Position numbers and translations under genes: made by a program. Below are positions 1 to 7,461 of a stretch of 14,763 nt of DNA, piece after piece (the first letter of the stretch is position 1; each line of letters begins with the position of its first letter). This stretch comes from Desulfocapsaceae bacterium (lineage in GTDB: Bacteria; Desulfobacterota; Desulfobulbia; Desulfobulbales; Desulfocapsaceae): positions 8,451 through 23,213 of the forward strand of contig JAOZLO010000006.1 in assembly GCA_029934775.1 (NCBI GenBank), given 5' to 3'. The notes below the pieces were generated by a model that worked only from the letters and a program-made list of their open reading frames with translations, made no database searches and was not told the origin of the DNA.

Positions 1-1436
1 AAAATATCTGACAGAATGACAATTTCCTCACCTTCTTTAATCAGTCCCATGGCAATACCGGAGACGGGTCTTTTTATCGGTACACCGGCATCCATCATGG
101 ACATACTTCCACCACATACTGAAGCCATGGAAGATGAACCGTTGGACTCAAGAATTTCAGAAACAATTCTGATTGAATAGGGAAAGTCCTCCTCTGATGG
201 CAGCACCGCCTCCAGACCACGTGCAGCAAGAGTGCCGTGGCCAATATCACGACGGGATGGCCCCCTCAGGAAACGGGCTTCCCCAACACAAAACGGTGGA
301 AAATTGTAGTGCAGCATAAACCGCCTTAATTCCTCTCCATTGAGGGTTTCTATGCGTTGTTTATCGCGTTCACTCCCCAGAGTAGTAGTCACCAGAGCCT
401 GTGTCTCGCCACGGGTGAAAAGTGCTGAGCCGTGTGTTCGGGGTAAATACTCAGCTTCACAGGAAATCGAACGTACTTCATCGAAACGCCGACCCCCCAT
501 CCTGATTTTCCCGTTAACTATCTTATCTCTCATAAACGTTTTTTTATAGGATGAAAGCAGGTCACCGATAGCACTTTTCTGCTCCCCATCACTATCAAGT
601 TCGGCCAGCACTTCGCCTTTCAGTTCATCATATACCTTCCCTCTCTCAAGCTTGTCAGCGGTATTAAAAACCTTTTCCATCCCAGTAGCTGCAACATTGC
701 GCACCTTCTCCAGCAATACTTCATCAACAACTGGAACCTCAACATCACGCTTTACCTTACCTGCTGATTTCTGCAATTCATCCTGAAGATTTATCAATGG
801 CTGCAACTGCTCAAAACCATAAAAAATTCCGGAAAGTATCTCATCCTCAGTCAACTCATCCGCCCTGCCTTCGACCATGACAACTGCATGCCGGGTACAA
901 GCAACAACAATATCCATCGAAGACTTCGTCAAATCGGATACAGTTGGATTCAGGACATATTGCCCATCAATTAACCCTATACGCCCACCAGCCACCGGAC
1001 CATTGAACGGCACATCAGACAAAGTCAAGGCAAAAGATGCCCCTGTCAAGGCAAGGACATCAGCTGAATTCTCCTGATCAGCAGAGAGAACAGTAGCGAT
1101 AACCTGCGTCTCTGAACAATATCCATCAGGAAAAAGCGGTCGGAGCGGACGATCAATAATGCGGCAGGTCAGAACTTCATTATCACTTGGCCGTCCGATC
1201 TCTCTTCTAAAATAATTCCCGGGAATTCTTCCCACAGAGGCAAGCTTCTCCTGATACTCAATTGTCAGTGGCAAAAAGCCAAGCTCCGGCTTGTTTTCCT
1301 TAGATCCGACTACTGTAACGAGGACTATAGTCTCTCCGCTTTGGATCACAATTGACCCCGATGCCTGTTTGGCAATTTTACCCGTCTCAATGGAAATTTT
1401 CTTTCCACCAACTTCAGTTTCAACTCTATTAAACAT
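1..1436 (-). CDS. pnp: Polyribonucleotide nucleotidyltransferase (PNPase), N-terminal part, cut by window edge
   Basis: PNPase is the phosphorolytic 3'-to-5' exoribonuclease that degrades mRNA to nucleoside diphosphates, as a trimer and often in a degradosome. Reading leftwards from the ATG at 1436, 478 codons are open and unbroken. The protein starts MFNRVETEVGGKKISIETGK. The first RNase PH domain has SVGRIPGNYFRRE and RIIDRPLRPLFP. An all-helical linker follows, and then the second RNase PH domain with FNFPPFCVGEARF, RRDIGHG and ESNGSSSMASVCGGS. The window ends at VILSDI, just before the usual GDEDHLGDMDFK catalytic segment, so the catalytic aspartates and the C-terminal KH and S1 domains lie outside. 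A GGAGA ribosome site (1441-1445) sits 4 nt before the start. It is the last gene of the minus-strand operon seen here, 325 nt after rpsO, behind a terminator and a hairpin-rich leader. Confidence 0.97.
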   Translation of the reverse strand, partial: MFNRVETEVGGKKISIETGKIAKQASGSIVIQSGETIVLVTVVGSKENKPELGFLPLTIEYQEKLASVGRIPGNYFRREIGRPSDNEVLTCRIIDRPLRPLFPDGYCSETQVIATVLSADQENSADVLALTGASFALTLSDVPFNGPVAGGRIGLIDGQYVLNPTVSDLTKSSMDIVVACTRHAVVMVEGRADELTEDEILSGIFYGFEQLQPLINLQDELQKSAGKVKRDVEVPVVDEVLLEKVRNVAATGMEKVFNTADKLERGKVYDELKGEVLAELDSDGEQKSAIGDLLSSYKKTFMRDKIVNGKIRMGGRRFDEVRSISCEAEYLPRTHGSALFTRGETQALVTTTLGSERDKQRIETLNGEELRRFMLHYNFPPFCVGEARFLRGPSRRDIGHGTLAARGLEAVLPSEEDFPYSIRIVSEILESNGSSSMASVCGGSMSMMDAGVPIKRPVSGIAMGLIKEGEEIVILSDI

Positions 1437-1470
1437 TATTTCTCCAAAATAGTTAGCATCAGGGAGACCT

Positions 1471-1555
1471 CTAGGAGCCTGTCCGAAAATACCATTTCAT
1501 CGTGTACGTTCCTAAGCGCAGACTCAAAAATATCTATTCTCGGACAACCTCCTAG
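1471..1555. repeat. Long palindromic repeat, copy 1 (pnp leader)
   Basis: The arms at 1471-1491 and 1535-1555 are inverted copies matching at 18 of 21 positions, around a 43-nt loop. The arm core is AGGAG, two or three variable bases, then TGTCCGA. The same arms, and the loop sequence CCATTTCA next to the left arm, recur at 4441-4501, so this is a dispersed element and not a chance hairpin. In RNA it would be a long stem that could stabilise a 3' end or be cut by RNase III. It may be a REP-type or MITE-like element. No transposase or clear target-site duplication is visible. Confidence 0.75.
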
Positions 1556-1568
1556 TGCCATTTTCTCT

Positions 1569-1588
1569 GACTGGATTATCCACCAGTC
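1569..1588 (-). other. Short perfect hairpin in pnp leader
   Basis: GACTGG at 1569-1574 and CCAGTC at 1583-1588 pair perfectly around an 8-nt loop. It lies between the longer hairpin at about 1593-1633 and palindrome copy 1, so it adds to the structured character of the pnp leader. No U-run follows on either strand, so it is not a terminator. Confidence 0.4.
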
Positions 1589-1668
1589 CCGTATGCTTTT
1601 TTTAATGCCTTATAAATTATAAGGCACGCATCCCCTTCAAAGGAGGTACTGCATCACTTCTTTAAACA

Positions 1669-1713
1669 ATAAAAACCCCAAGCATATTGTCCCGTTCAGG
1701 GGACTGCTTGAGG
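1669..1713 (-). terminator. Intrinsic terminator after rpsO
   Basis: On the minus strand CCTCAAGCA (1713-1705) pairs with TGCTTGGGG (1684-1676), with one G-T wobble. An inner GTCCC/GGGAC stem sits inside, and TTTTTATT follows. It lies about 50 nt after the rpsO stop. It should end much of the upstream operon message, with pnp expressed by read-through or from its own start. rpsO and pnp in other bacteria are likewise separated by a terminator. Confidence 0.85.
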
Positions 1714-1761
1714 TAATTTCTTGAACTATCACGGCCAGCAAAACAATGCTGACCATAACAC

Positions 1762-2031
1762 TTATTTACGGAGGTCGAGCTCCTTAAGCATTGTTCGATA
1801 CTGGTTAATGTCTTTCCTTTTCAAGTAATCAAGCAGACTGCGGCGCTGACCGACCAGCTTCAATAGTCCCTGTCTTGAATGATGATCTTTCTTATGTACT
1901 TTAAAATGCTCTGTCAGATACTTGATACGATCTGTGAGAAGAGCAATTTGCACCTCTGATGACCCGGTATCGGATTCATGAGTTTTAAATTTCTCAATTA
2001 TTTGACTTTTACTTACCGCTGACTGTGCCAC
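1762..2031 (-). CDS. rpsO: 30S ribosomal protein S15
   Basis: S15 is a primary 16S rRNA binding protein of the small-subunit platform. The 89-residue product is exactly the family length. It shows the hallmark segments [35 protein letters not shown] and [14 protein letters not shown], which contain the rRNA-contacting residues of the family. The start is a GTG at 2031, chosen because AGGAGG (2038-2043) lies 6 nt upstream. An ATG at 2034-2036 is in another frame and only one base from that site. It sits between truB and pnp, the usual arrangement, and is followed by a strong terminator. S15 represses its own translation in E. coli; the AU-rich leader here has a hairpin, but homology to that mechanism is not shown. 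Confidence 0.97.
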   Translation of the reverse strand: MAQSAVSKSQIIEKFKTHESDTGSSEVQIALLTDRIKYLTEHFKVHKKDHHSRQGLLKLVGQRRSLLDYLKRKDINQYRTMLKELDLRK

Positions 2032-2037
2032 AACATC

Positions 2038-2043
2038 CCTCCT
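2038..2043 (-). promoter_or_regulatory. Shine-Dalgarno site that fixes the GTG start of rpsO
   Basis: A perfect AGGAGG stands 6 nt before the GTG at 2031 and only 1 nt before an out-of-frame ATG. It therefore supports GTG initiation of S15. Confidence 0.8.
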
Positions 2044-2070
2044 GAAACAGTATATTAAAAATTTACTTGT

Positions 2071-2100
2071 ATAAGATTATATACAAAATCAAAATCTTAT
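2071..2100 (-). promoter_or_regulatory. rpsO leader: AT-rich hairpin and possible -10 element
   Basis: Perfect 8-nt arms ATAAGATT (2071-2078) and AATCTTAT (2093-2100) flank a 14-nt loop about 30 nt before the rpsO ribosome site. A TATAAT hexamer on the minus strand (2076-2081) overlaps it. The best -35 candidate, CTGAAT at 2099-2104 with a 17-nt spacer, is weak. The stretch could be an internal rpsO promoter or part of S15 autoregulation; neither is proven. Confidence 0.35.
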
Positions 2101-2221
2101 TCAGTTCTCATTACTCTAAATTATCCTTTATAACGCGCAGTCCACAGGATTAGGTGGCGTCCCTCTGCAGACAATGGATAATTCTCTCTCTTCTTTACTC
2201 TACACTATCTAACTCTATTGA

Positions 2222-2959
2222 TTATTGCAATAGTTTACACACCTCTTCCACAGATAACATCTTCGCAAGAAAACGCTCTCTTGCATCTGCTGCACTGAAA
2301 TCATCCGCTGTCAAACTGTTATTAACAGAAAAAGGCCCACTTCTTGTCCGCCGCAAACCGACAAGATGGGCACCGCACCCTAACACCTCACCAATATCTG
2401 ACCCCAGAGTACGAATATATGTACCTTTGCTGCAAACAACTTTCAAGGCCAGTTCCACTTCATCTCCTGACAGAGCATAATTGCCGTTAGTACGTTCCAG
2501 CGTGATAATATTTATTTCCCGGGCCTCTTTTGTAATATATATTCCCCTGCGAGCATAATAGTATAAGGGTTTACCCTTGTGTTTCAAAGCAGAATAGCGT
2601 GGTGGAATCTGTAACTGCACTCCTCTAAACTGCTGAAGACATTGTTCTATATCTTCCCCTGACAATTCCCCAACCGGTTTTCTACAGGTAATTTCACCTT
2701 CCGTATCAAAAGTCTCCGTTGCAATTCCAAGGCACAGAGTAGCCAGATATTCTTTTTCTCCCTCCATAAAAAGAGAGATAAGCTTTGTAGCCGGTCTCCC
2801 AACACAAACCACAAGCAAACCGGTAGCAAATGGATCAAGCGTACCTGCGTGACCAACTTTTTTAACGCCCAGGATACGCCGTATCCTGCTGACAATTGAA
2901 AACGAAGTCATACCAGCTGGTTTATCAACAAGAAATATCCCGGCCTGGAATTCAGCCAC
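2222..2959 (-). CDS. truB: tRNA pseudouridine(55) synthase TruB
   Basis: TruB makes the pseudouridine at position 55 in the T-loop of nearly all tRNAs. The 245-residue protein has the family signature GHAGTLDPFATGLL, with the catalytic aspartate at D42. It also has the PPRYSALKHKGKPLYYYAR segment and VVCSKGTYIRTLGSDIG. It is shorter than the E. coli enzyme (about 314 residues), and the usual C-terminal extension seems reduced; short forms are common in the family. The start is a GTG at 2957-2959, the only conventional start before an upstream in-frame stop. No good Shine-Dalgarno is seen, so translation may be weak or coupled. It follows nrnA by 48 nt in the same operon and stops with TAA. 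Confidence 0.95.
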   Translation of the reverse strand: MAEFQAGIFLVDKPAGMTSFSIVSRIRRILGVKKVGHAGTLDPFATGLLVVCVGRPATKLISLFMEGEKEYLATLCLGIATETFDTEGEITCRKPVGELSGEDIEQCLQQFRGVQLQIPPRYSALKHKGKPLYYYARRGIYITKEAREINIITLERTNGNYALSGDEVELALKVVCSKGTYIRTLGSDIGEVLGCGAHLVGLRRTRSGPFSVNNSLTADDFSAADARERFLAKMLSVEEVCKLLQ

Positions 2960-3007
2960 TAAAGCACCGACTACAATCCCAGAGAAAAAAACTCACGATA
3001 TGGTTCA

Positions 3008-4018
3008 TTATTTTTTTCCTGTTAAAACCTTACGTATTTCTTCTTTTACCAGGGAGCGAACCTGGTCAATACTGGTATCAAATATTCTAAAACCTGCAGC
3101 ATTTCTATGGCCACCACCATTAAAGAGTTTGGCTATTGCCGCAACGTCACAATCTCCTTTTGCCCTCATACTGACTGCGACCTGCCCGTCCTCTCCTTCC
3201 TTAATAAAAGCAGCTACCTTTACAGAACGTAGTGATCTCGGGTAATCGATGAATCCTTCTACGTCATGCATAGTCGCCCTGCTATTTACAAGCATTTCCT
3301 GAGTAACATGCATAAAAGCAAGCTGGTTCGATTCACAAAGTGTCACAGTAGCAAGAACAAACTCCATAAGCTTCAGCCGTTCTTGAGTATAATTATCGTA
3401 CAGATGCCTTCCTACTTTTTCGGGCTTTACTCCTTTTTCCACAAGTTCCGCGGCAATATGCAGAGTTCGTGCCCTTGTGCAGTCATATCTGAAAGATCCT
3501 GTGTCCGCACAAATTGCTACGTACAAGTTAAAGGCTGCCGTTGAATTCACATCCGCACCAAGAGCAACCGCAAGCTCATACACCATCTCTCCTGTAGAAG
3601 AGCAGCCAGCATCAACCCACCTGTAAGTACCGAAGTTCTGGTGAGAGAGATGATGGTCAATTACTACAAACGGTACAATCTGCAGATATTCTTCTTTATA
3701 TTTCCCAAGTCTGTCCTGATCGCCGCAATCCAGCGCAATTGCAATGATATCTGATTCTGCTCCAGAGACAAATTCCCTCAATTGCTGCAGATTGCACTTC
3801 GCCCTGTCAGAACCGGGCAAAAAATCATACAGATGAGAAACCTGCTCTTCAAGAAAACAAAACACAGTTTTTCCCAGAGAATCCAGTAATTCTGCAAGCC
3901 CAAACAGCGAACCCAGAGCATCCCCGTCAGGATGAACATGGGTAAACAATACGACATTCTCCTTTTCTGCAATTGCCTGAACTATCTCTTCAGGAATGAT
4001 CCCGGATTTTTCTTTCAT
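3008..4018 (-). CDS. nrnA: DHH/DHHA1 phosphoesterase, NrnA-like (nanoRNase / pAp phosphatase)
   Basis: NrnA-type enzymes degrade 2-5 nt RNAs and dephosphorylate pAp with divalent metal ions, in the cytoplasm. From the ATG at 4018 the protein has 336 residues, a usual length. Motif I is HPDGDALGS (residues 29-37), motif II is ALDCGD (95-100), the name-giving DHH is at 121-123, and ADTGSFRYD (171-179) is motif IV. The DHHA1 substrate-binding motif GGGHRNAAGF is at 301-310. All key residues are present. A TTG two codons upstream (4024) is less likely, because the AGGA site at 4027-4030 is only about 2 nt from it but about 8 nt from the ATG. The start overlaps the end of rbfA by 29 nt, suggesting translational coupling. 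The place between rbfA and truB is common in Desulfobacterota and Firmicutes. The exact substrate preference cannot be read from sequence. Confidence 0.93.
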   Translation of the reverse strand: MKEKSGIIPEEIVQAIAEKENVVLFTHVHPDGDALGSLFGLAELLDSLGKTVFCFLEEQVSHLYDFLPGSDRAKCNLQQLREFVSGAESDIIAIALDCGDQDRLGKYKEEYLQIVPFVVIDHHLSHQNFGTYRWVDAGCSSTGEMVYELAVALGADVNSTAAFNLYVAICADTGSFRYDCTRARTLHIAAELVEKGVKPEKVGRHLYDNYTQERLKLMEFVLATVTLCESNQLAFMHVTQEMLVNSRATMHDVEGFIDYPRSLRSVKVAAFIKEGEDGQVAVSMRAKGDCDVAAIAKLFNGGGHRNAAGFRIFDTSIDQVRSLVKEEIRKVLTGKK

Positions 4019-4409
4019 TGGCAATTTCCTGGAAAATATTATTTAATTCCTCAACTTTCTCTGCTGTTTCATCATATCGGAACTGCAGCACCGGCGTAAA
4101 ACGCAAATTCAAAGTCCTGGCAATATGACTCCGCATAAACCCCTTTGCCCTCTGCAATCCTTTTTCCGCAGACTTCACTCCTTCCCGGTTATTCAGCACG
4201 GAAAAAAATATACGTGCAATGCCTAAATCTCCAGTCACTTCCACCCTGGATATATTCACGCCCTGCAGATGAGGATCACGCACCTTACTTACCAGTAGAG
4301 TAGCTATCTCTACACGTATAGCATCAGCAACCTTTGCCGACCTCTTTTTCTCTCCCTTTTCACCAAGACCAATGGAGTCTAACGTCTGTTTTGGATCCCA
4401 GATTGTCAC
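3990..4409 (-). CDS. rbfA: 30S ribosome-binding factor RbfA
   Basis: RbfA is a KH-fold factor for late 30S maturation, acting on the 5' region of 16S rRNA and important in the cold. The 139-residue product has the family core: KVADAIRVEIATLLVSKVRDPHL, then VNISRVEVTGDLGIARIFFSVL, and LNLRFTPVLQFRYDETAEK. The start is a GTG at 4407-4409 with AAAGGAA 11 nt upstream, and no in-frame ATG lies near the family start. This gives about 20 residues before the usual N-terminus (TIWDPKQTLDSIGLG), so the extension is either real or the start is unusual. The stop overlaps nrnA. It is separated from infB by 121 nt that hold palindrome copy 2. Confidence 0.94.
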   Translation of the reverse strand: MTIWDPKQTLDSIGLGEKGEKKRSAKVADAIRVEIATLLVSKVRDPHLQGVNISRVEVTGDLGIARIFFSVLNNREGVKSAEKGLQRAKGFMRSHIARTLNLRFTPVLQFRYDETAEKVEELNNIFQEIANERKIRDHS

Positions 4410-4440
4410 AATCTATACCGTTCCTTTAAAAGAGTACCAT

Positions 4441-4501
4441 CCAGGAGGTTGTCCGAGAATGCCATTTCAAACAAAATGCCTATTCTCGGACAGCCTCCTG
4501 G
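4441..4501. repeat. Long palindromic repeat, copy 2 (infB-rbfA gap)
   Basis: The arms at 4441-4460 and 4482-4501 are inverted copies matching at 19 of 20 positions, and the one mismatch can form a G-U pair in one RNA orientation. An inner CATTT/AAATG stem (4463-4467 and 4474-4478) nearly continues the hairpin. The arm core AGGAGG, then one or two pyrimidines, then TGTCCGAGAAT, and the loop sequence CCATTTCA are shared with copy 1 at 1471-1555. It fills half of the infB-rbfA spacer. No U-run follows, so it is not a normal terminator; it is more likely an RNA-stabilising or processing structure left by a REP/MITE-like element. Confidence 0.8.
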
Positions 4502-4530
4502 GGCATTGAAGCAAGTTCTGCCTGTAACGG

Positions 4531-7296
4531 TCAGAGAGTAGCCTCTACTTCTTTCATCACGTACGCTTCAAGATTGTCTCCGACTTTGATATCATTAAAC
4601 TTTGCTACCCCGATACCACATTCATAACCCGAGACTACCTCTTTAACATCATCTTTGAATCTCCTCAGAGATTCAATTTTACCTGTATATGCAACGACAC
4701 CATCTCGCACCACCCTGACTCCGGCACTCCGCAGGATTTTGCCATCGACAACTGCACATCCTGCAATAGTTCCAATTTTGGGAACATGGAAAGTTTCACG
4801 CACCTCTGCAAGCCCTATAACCTCTTCCTTGAAAGTCGGCTCAAGCATACCAACCATAGCCTTACGAATATCGTCGAGAGCATGATAAATGACATCATAG
4901 GAACGAACATCAACATTTTCTTTGACTGCAAGTTCCTTCACTTTTACATTAGGTCTGACATTAAAACCAATAATAATTGCATCTGAAGCAGAGGCAAGGA
5001 GTATATCTGATTCAGTAATTGTCCCTGTGCCCTCATGAAGAACACGAACTTTAATCACTTTTGTAGATAACTCTTCTGCTGCTTTAGCAAATGCCTCAAG
5101 AGTTCCCTGAACATCAGATCTGAGAACGACCCGCAGTTCACGAACTTCGCCTTCACTCATCTGTTCAAAAAGTTTATCAAGTGAAATTTTGGTATTTGCA
5201 CCTAATTCAGACTCTCTGGCCTTCAGAGCTCTTACCTGGGAAACACTCCTGGCCATCTTTTCATCTGTTACAACAACAAATTCATCTCCAGCGCTCGGCA
5301 CACCCGACAAACCCTGGACTTCAACAGGAATAGAGGGACCGGCTTCCTGGATATCTCTTCCTTTGTAATCGAGCATAGCCCTCACTTTCCCGCTGTATTG
5401 ACCAACGACAAAATAATCTCCTGCATGGAGAGTCCCGTCCTGAACGAGAACTGTTGCCACAGCGCCTCGCCCTTTATGCAGCTGAGCCTCTACAACCCTT
5501 CCTCTTGCCTTTCTGTTCTTATCTGCTTCAAGTTCAAGAATTTCTGCCTGGAGTTGAATCATCTCCATGAGATTCTCAATACCTACATTTTTTTTTGCAG
5601 AAGTTTCACAATACATTGTCTCACCGCCCCACTCCTCAGGCGCAAGATCTATCTCGGCAAGTTCGCGTTTAACCCGGTCAATATCGGCATTATCTTTATC
5701 AATTTTATTGACAGCAACTATTATCGGTACCTCTGCCGCCTGAGCATGACTTATCGCTTCCCGGGTTTGATCCATGACACCATCATCAGCAGCAACGACC
5801 AGTATTACAATATCCGTTACCTGCGCACCACGCGACCGCATTTCTGTAAAGGCGGCATGACCGGGAGTATCAACAAAGGTTACATCACCGGCATTTGAGC
5901 GAACATGATAGGCACCGATATGCTGTGTAATCCCTCCAGCCTCACCTTCCGCCACATCAGTTTTTCTGATCGCATCAAGAATGGATGTTTTACCGTGGTC
6001 TACATGACCCATAACAGTAACTACCGGAGAGCGCTGTTGTTGTTCTCCACCCGATTCGGATTCATTAAGTATCTGAATGCCGAGTTCTTCTGTAATTCCC
6101 TGCTCTACCTCATAGCCAAAATCAGAGGCAAGAATAATTGCCGTTTCGGTATCGACTGACTGATTTATGGTAGCCATCACACCGAGCCCCATCAGTTTTG
6201 CTATTACATCACTGGCCTTTATCCTCATGCGCTGTGCCAGGTCCCCAATACTGATAGTATCGTATACCTTAAAACGTTTCTTACTTGCCTTCATCTCTGA
6301 AGGAAGGGCTACCGGTTTAGGTGCACGCTTACCTCCTCTTTTTCCACGGCCTCCACCGGATTTACCCTGGTAATTACTGGCAAAATGGGTGAATTTAACA
6401 CTTTTCTTGCCTCTTTTGCCAGCTCTACGAAGATCATCACCACTGTCCCCCCCACCCTGGGCACCTTTTTTCCCCTTTTTCTTACCACGCCCAACCTCTT
6501 CACGAGGGGGAGCAGAGGGTTGAGCAACCGGCGCTGCTTTAGGCTTAGTTCTTCTCTGTTGCTGCGGTTTAGACACTTTTTTACGAGGGCGAATCGGTTT
6601 TACTTCCTCGGCAGGCAACTCAATCGTACCCACCACTCTGGCGATACCTTTGCGAGTAGCCTTTTTACTCTCATCCTTCTTTTTCCCGGTCGTTTTTTTC
6701 GCTTCTTCTTTCGGCAATATCTCTTCCGAGGAAACTACGACAGGTTCAGCCGGACTGCTCTCTTCTTTTTCTCCCTCAGTGACTTTTACCTCTACATCTA
6801 CATCTTCGACAACCTCATCACTTTCTTCAATTACTGAATCAAGTTCAGTAACCGTGATGACTTTGCTCTTCCCTTCTGTATCTCCTTCTACGGTGCTGAA
6901 GGAATCAGACGCCACAGCTTCTTCTATAACAGATTCAGAAGTTTCCGGCTCTGTCACATCGACGGATATCTCCTGATCTTCTATCGCTGTGGCCGTATCA
7001 TCAGCGTCAACTTCTTCCTTTTCAACTTCGGAGGAGATCTTTTCAGCCTTTGGCCTTCTTATAACAGTTGCCCTTCTCCTGATCACTGCTGATCCTGCAC
7101 TGCCAGTGATTCTCTTTTCAACAAGCTCTGTATCGGTCGATTTCAGAACAGTTTTCCGGATCTTTTCAGCGGTATCGTCATCAACGGTAGAGCTATGGCC
7201 TTTGATATCGTACCCCAGTTCCAACAATTTATCGGCCAACACCTTACTGCTCATACCAGCTTCTTTAGCCAGCTCATAAACCCTAATCCTGCTCAT
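4531..7296 (-). CDS. infB: Translation initiation factor IF-2
   Basis: IF2 is the GTPase that places initiator tRNA on the 30S subunit and promotes subunit joining. The 921-residue protein starts at the ATG 7296 with GGGAG 6 nt upstream. Residues 1-50 form an IF2 N-terminal domain (SRIRVYELAKEAGMSSKVLADKL). Residues about 90-200 are a Glu/Asp-rich linker. Residues about 200-325 are a Lys/Arg/Gly-rich linker. A second IF2_N domain lies at about 345-395. The G domain has GHVDHGKT (430-437), the switch-I GGITQHIGAY, DTPGH (476-480), NKID (530-533) and SAK (566-568). The C-terminal domains follow, including the fMet-tRNA binding end. All GTPase motifs are intact. The antisense open frames across the linker are composition artefacts. 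It follows ylxR by 165 nt. Confidence 0.98.
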   Translation of the reverse strand: MSRIRVYELAKEAGMSSKVLADKLLELGYDIKGHSSTVDDDTAEKIRKTVLKSTDTELVEKRITGSAGSAVIRRRATVIRRPKAEKISSEVEKEEVDADDTATAIEDQEISVDVTEPETSESVIEEAVASDSFSTVEGDTEGKSKVITVTELDSVIEESDEVVEDVDVEVKVTEGEKEESSPAEPVVVSSEEILPKEEAKKTTGKKKDESKKATRKGIARVVGTIELPAEEVKPIRPRKKVSKPQQQRRTKPKAAPVAQPSAPPREEVGRGKKKGKKGAQGGGDSGDDLRRAGKRGKKSVKFTHFASNYQGKSGGGRGKRGGKRAPKPVALPSEMKASKKRFKVYDTISIGDLAQRMRIKASDVIAKLMGLGVMATINQSVDTETAIILASDFGYEVEQGITEELGIQILNESESGGEQQQRSPVVTVMGHVDHGKTSILDAIRKTDVAEGEAGGITQHIGAYHVRSNAGDVTFVDTPGHAAFTEMRSRGAQVTDIVILVVAADDGVMDQTREAISHAQAAEVPIIVAVNKIDKDNADIDRVKRELAEIDLAPEEWGGETMYCETSAKKNVGIENLMEMIQLQAEILELEADKNRKARGRVVEAQLHKGRGAVATVLVQDGTLHAGDYFVVGQYSGKVRAMLDYKGRDIQEAGPSIPVEVQGLSGVPSAGDEFVVVTDEKMARSVSQVRALKARESELGANTKISLDKLFEQMSEGEVRELRVVLRSDVQGTLEAFAKAAEELSTKVIKVRVLHEGTGTITESDILLASASDAIIIGFNVRPNVKVKELAVKENVDVRSYDVIYHALDDIRKAMVGMLEPTFKEEVIGLAEVRETFHVPKIGTIAGCAVVDGKILRSAGVRVVRDGVVAYTGKIESLRRFKDDVKEVVSGYECGIGVAKFNDIKVGDNLEAYVMKEVEATL

Positions 7297-7380
7297 CCTT
7301 CACTCCCGTATACATCGCAACAGTTTTTTCGCTCATCTACATTGATGCTATCTGCATCTCGCCTGCTGATAAGCTATTAT

Positions 7381-7398
7381 TGTAACTATACAGTTACA
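7381..7398. repeat. Small inverted repeat in the ylxR-infB gap
   Basis: TGTAACT at 7381-7387 and AGTTACA at 7392-7398 form a perfect 7-nt dyad with a 4-nt centre. It lies about 85 nt before the infB start in a 165-nt spacer, the longest gap between ylxR and infB that needs explaining. It could be a small hairpin or a dimer-binding site. No U-run follows and no good promoter is seen beside it. Confidence 0.35.
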
Positions 7399-7461
7399 GT
7401 CCTGTGGTTAGCCAACTTCAGAGCACCACCTAAACAGTCACCTATTATTAATTCTATCTTC

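Larger units (their letters stand above)
1437..1668 (-). promoter_or_regulatory. Structured 5' leader of pnp
   Basis: No gene is seen between the rpsO terminator and pnp. In transcript order the stretch can form three hairpins. The first has arms TGCCTTATA/TATAAGGCA (1606-1626), with a weaker outer extension to about 1593-1633. The second has arms GACTGG/CCAGTC (1569-1588). The third is the long palindrome at 1471-1555. Leaders of pnp in Escherichia coli carry a long stem cut by RNase III, after which PNPase represses its own message. The layout here is compatible with such control, but that is an inference. A perfect TATAAT (1616-1621) lies inside the first hairpin without a good -35 hexamer, so an independent pnp promoter is not convincing. 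Confidence 0.5.

Noticed and set aside
1616..1621. Perfect TATAAT as a pnp promoter
   Set aside because: No acceptable -35 hexamer lies 16-18 nt upstream, and the hexamer is part of a hairpin arm.
1606..1626. Hairpin TGCCTTATA/TATAAGGCA as a terminator
   Set aside because: On the minus strand it is followed by A-rich, not T-rich, sequence, so it fits a leader hairpin better than a terminator.
5398..5898. 166-codon plus-strand open frame opposite infB
   Set aside because: It lies wholly antisense to the IF2 G domain, has no family features, and is explained by the codon pattern of infB.
6385..6837. 150-codon plus-strand frame opposite the infB linker
   Set aside because: Its Phe/Ser/Thr-rich composition is the mirror of the Lys/Glu-rich linker; there is no independent evidence.
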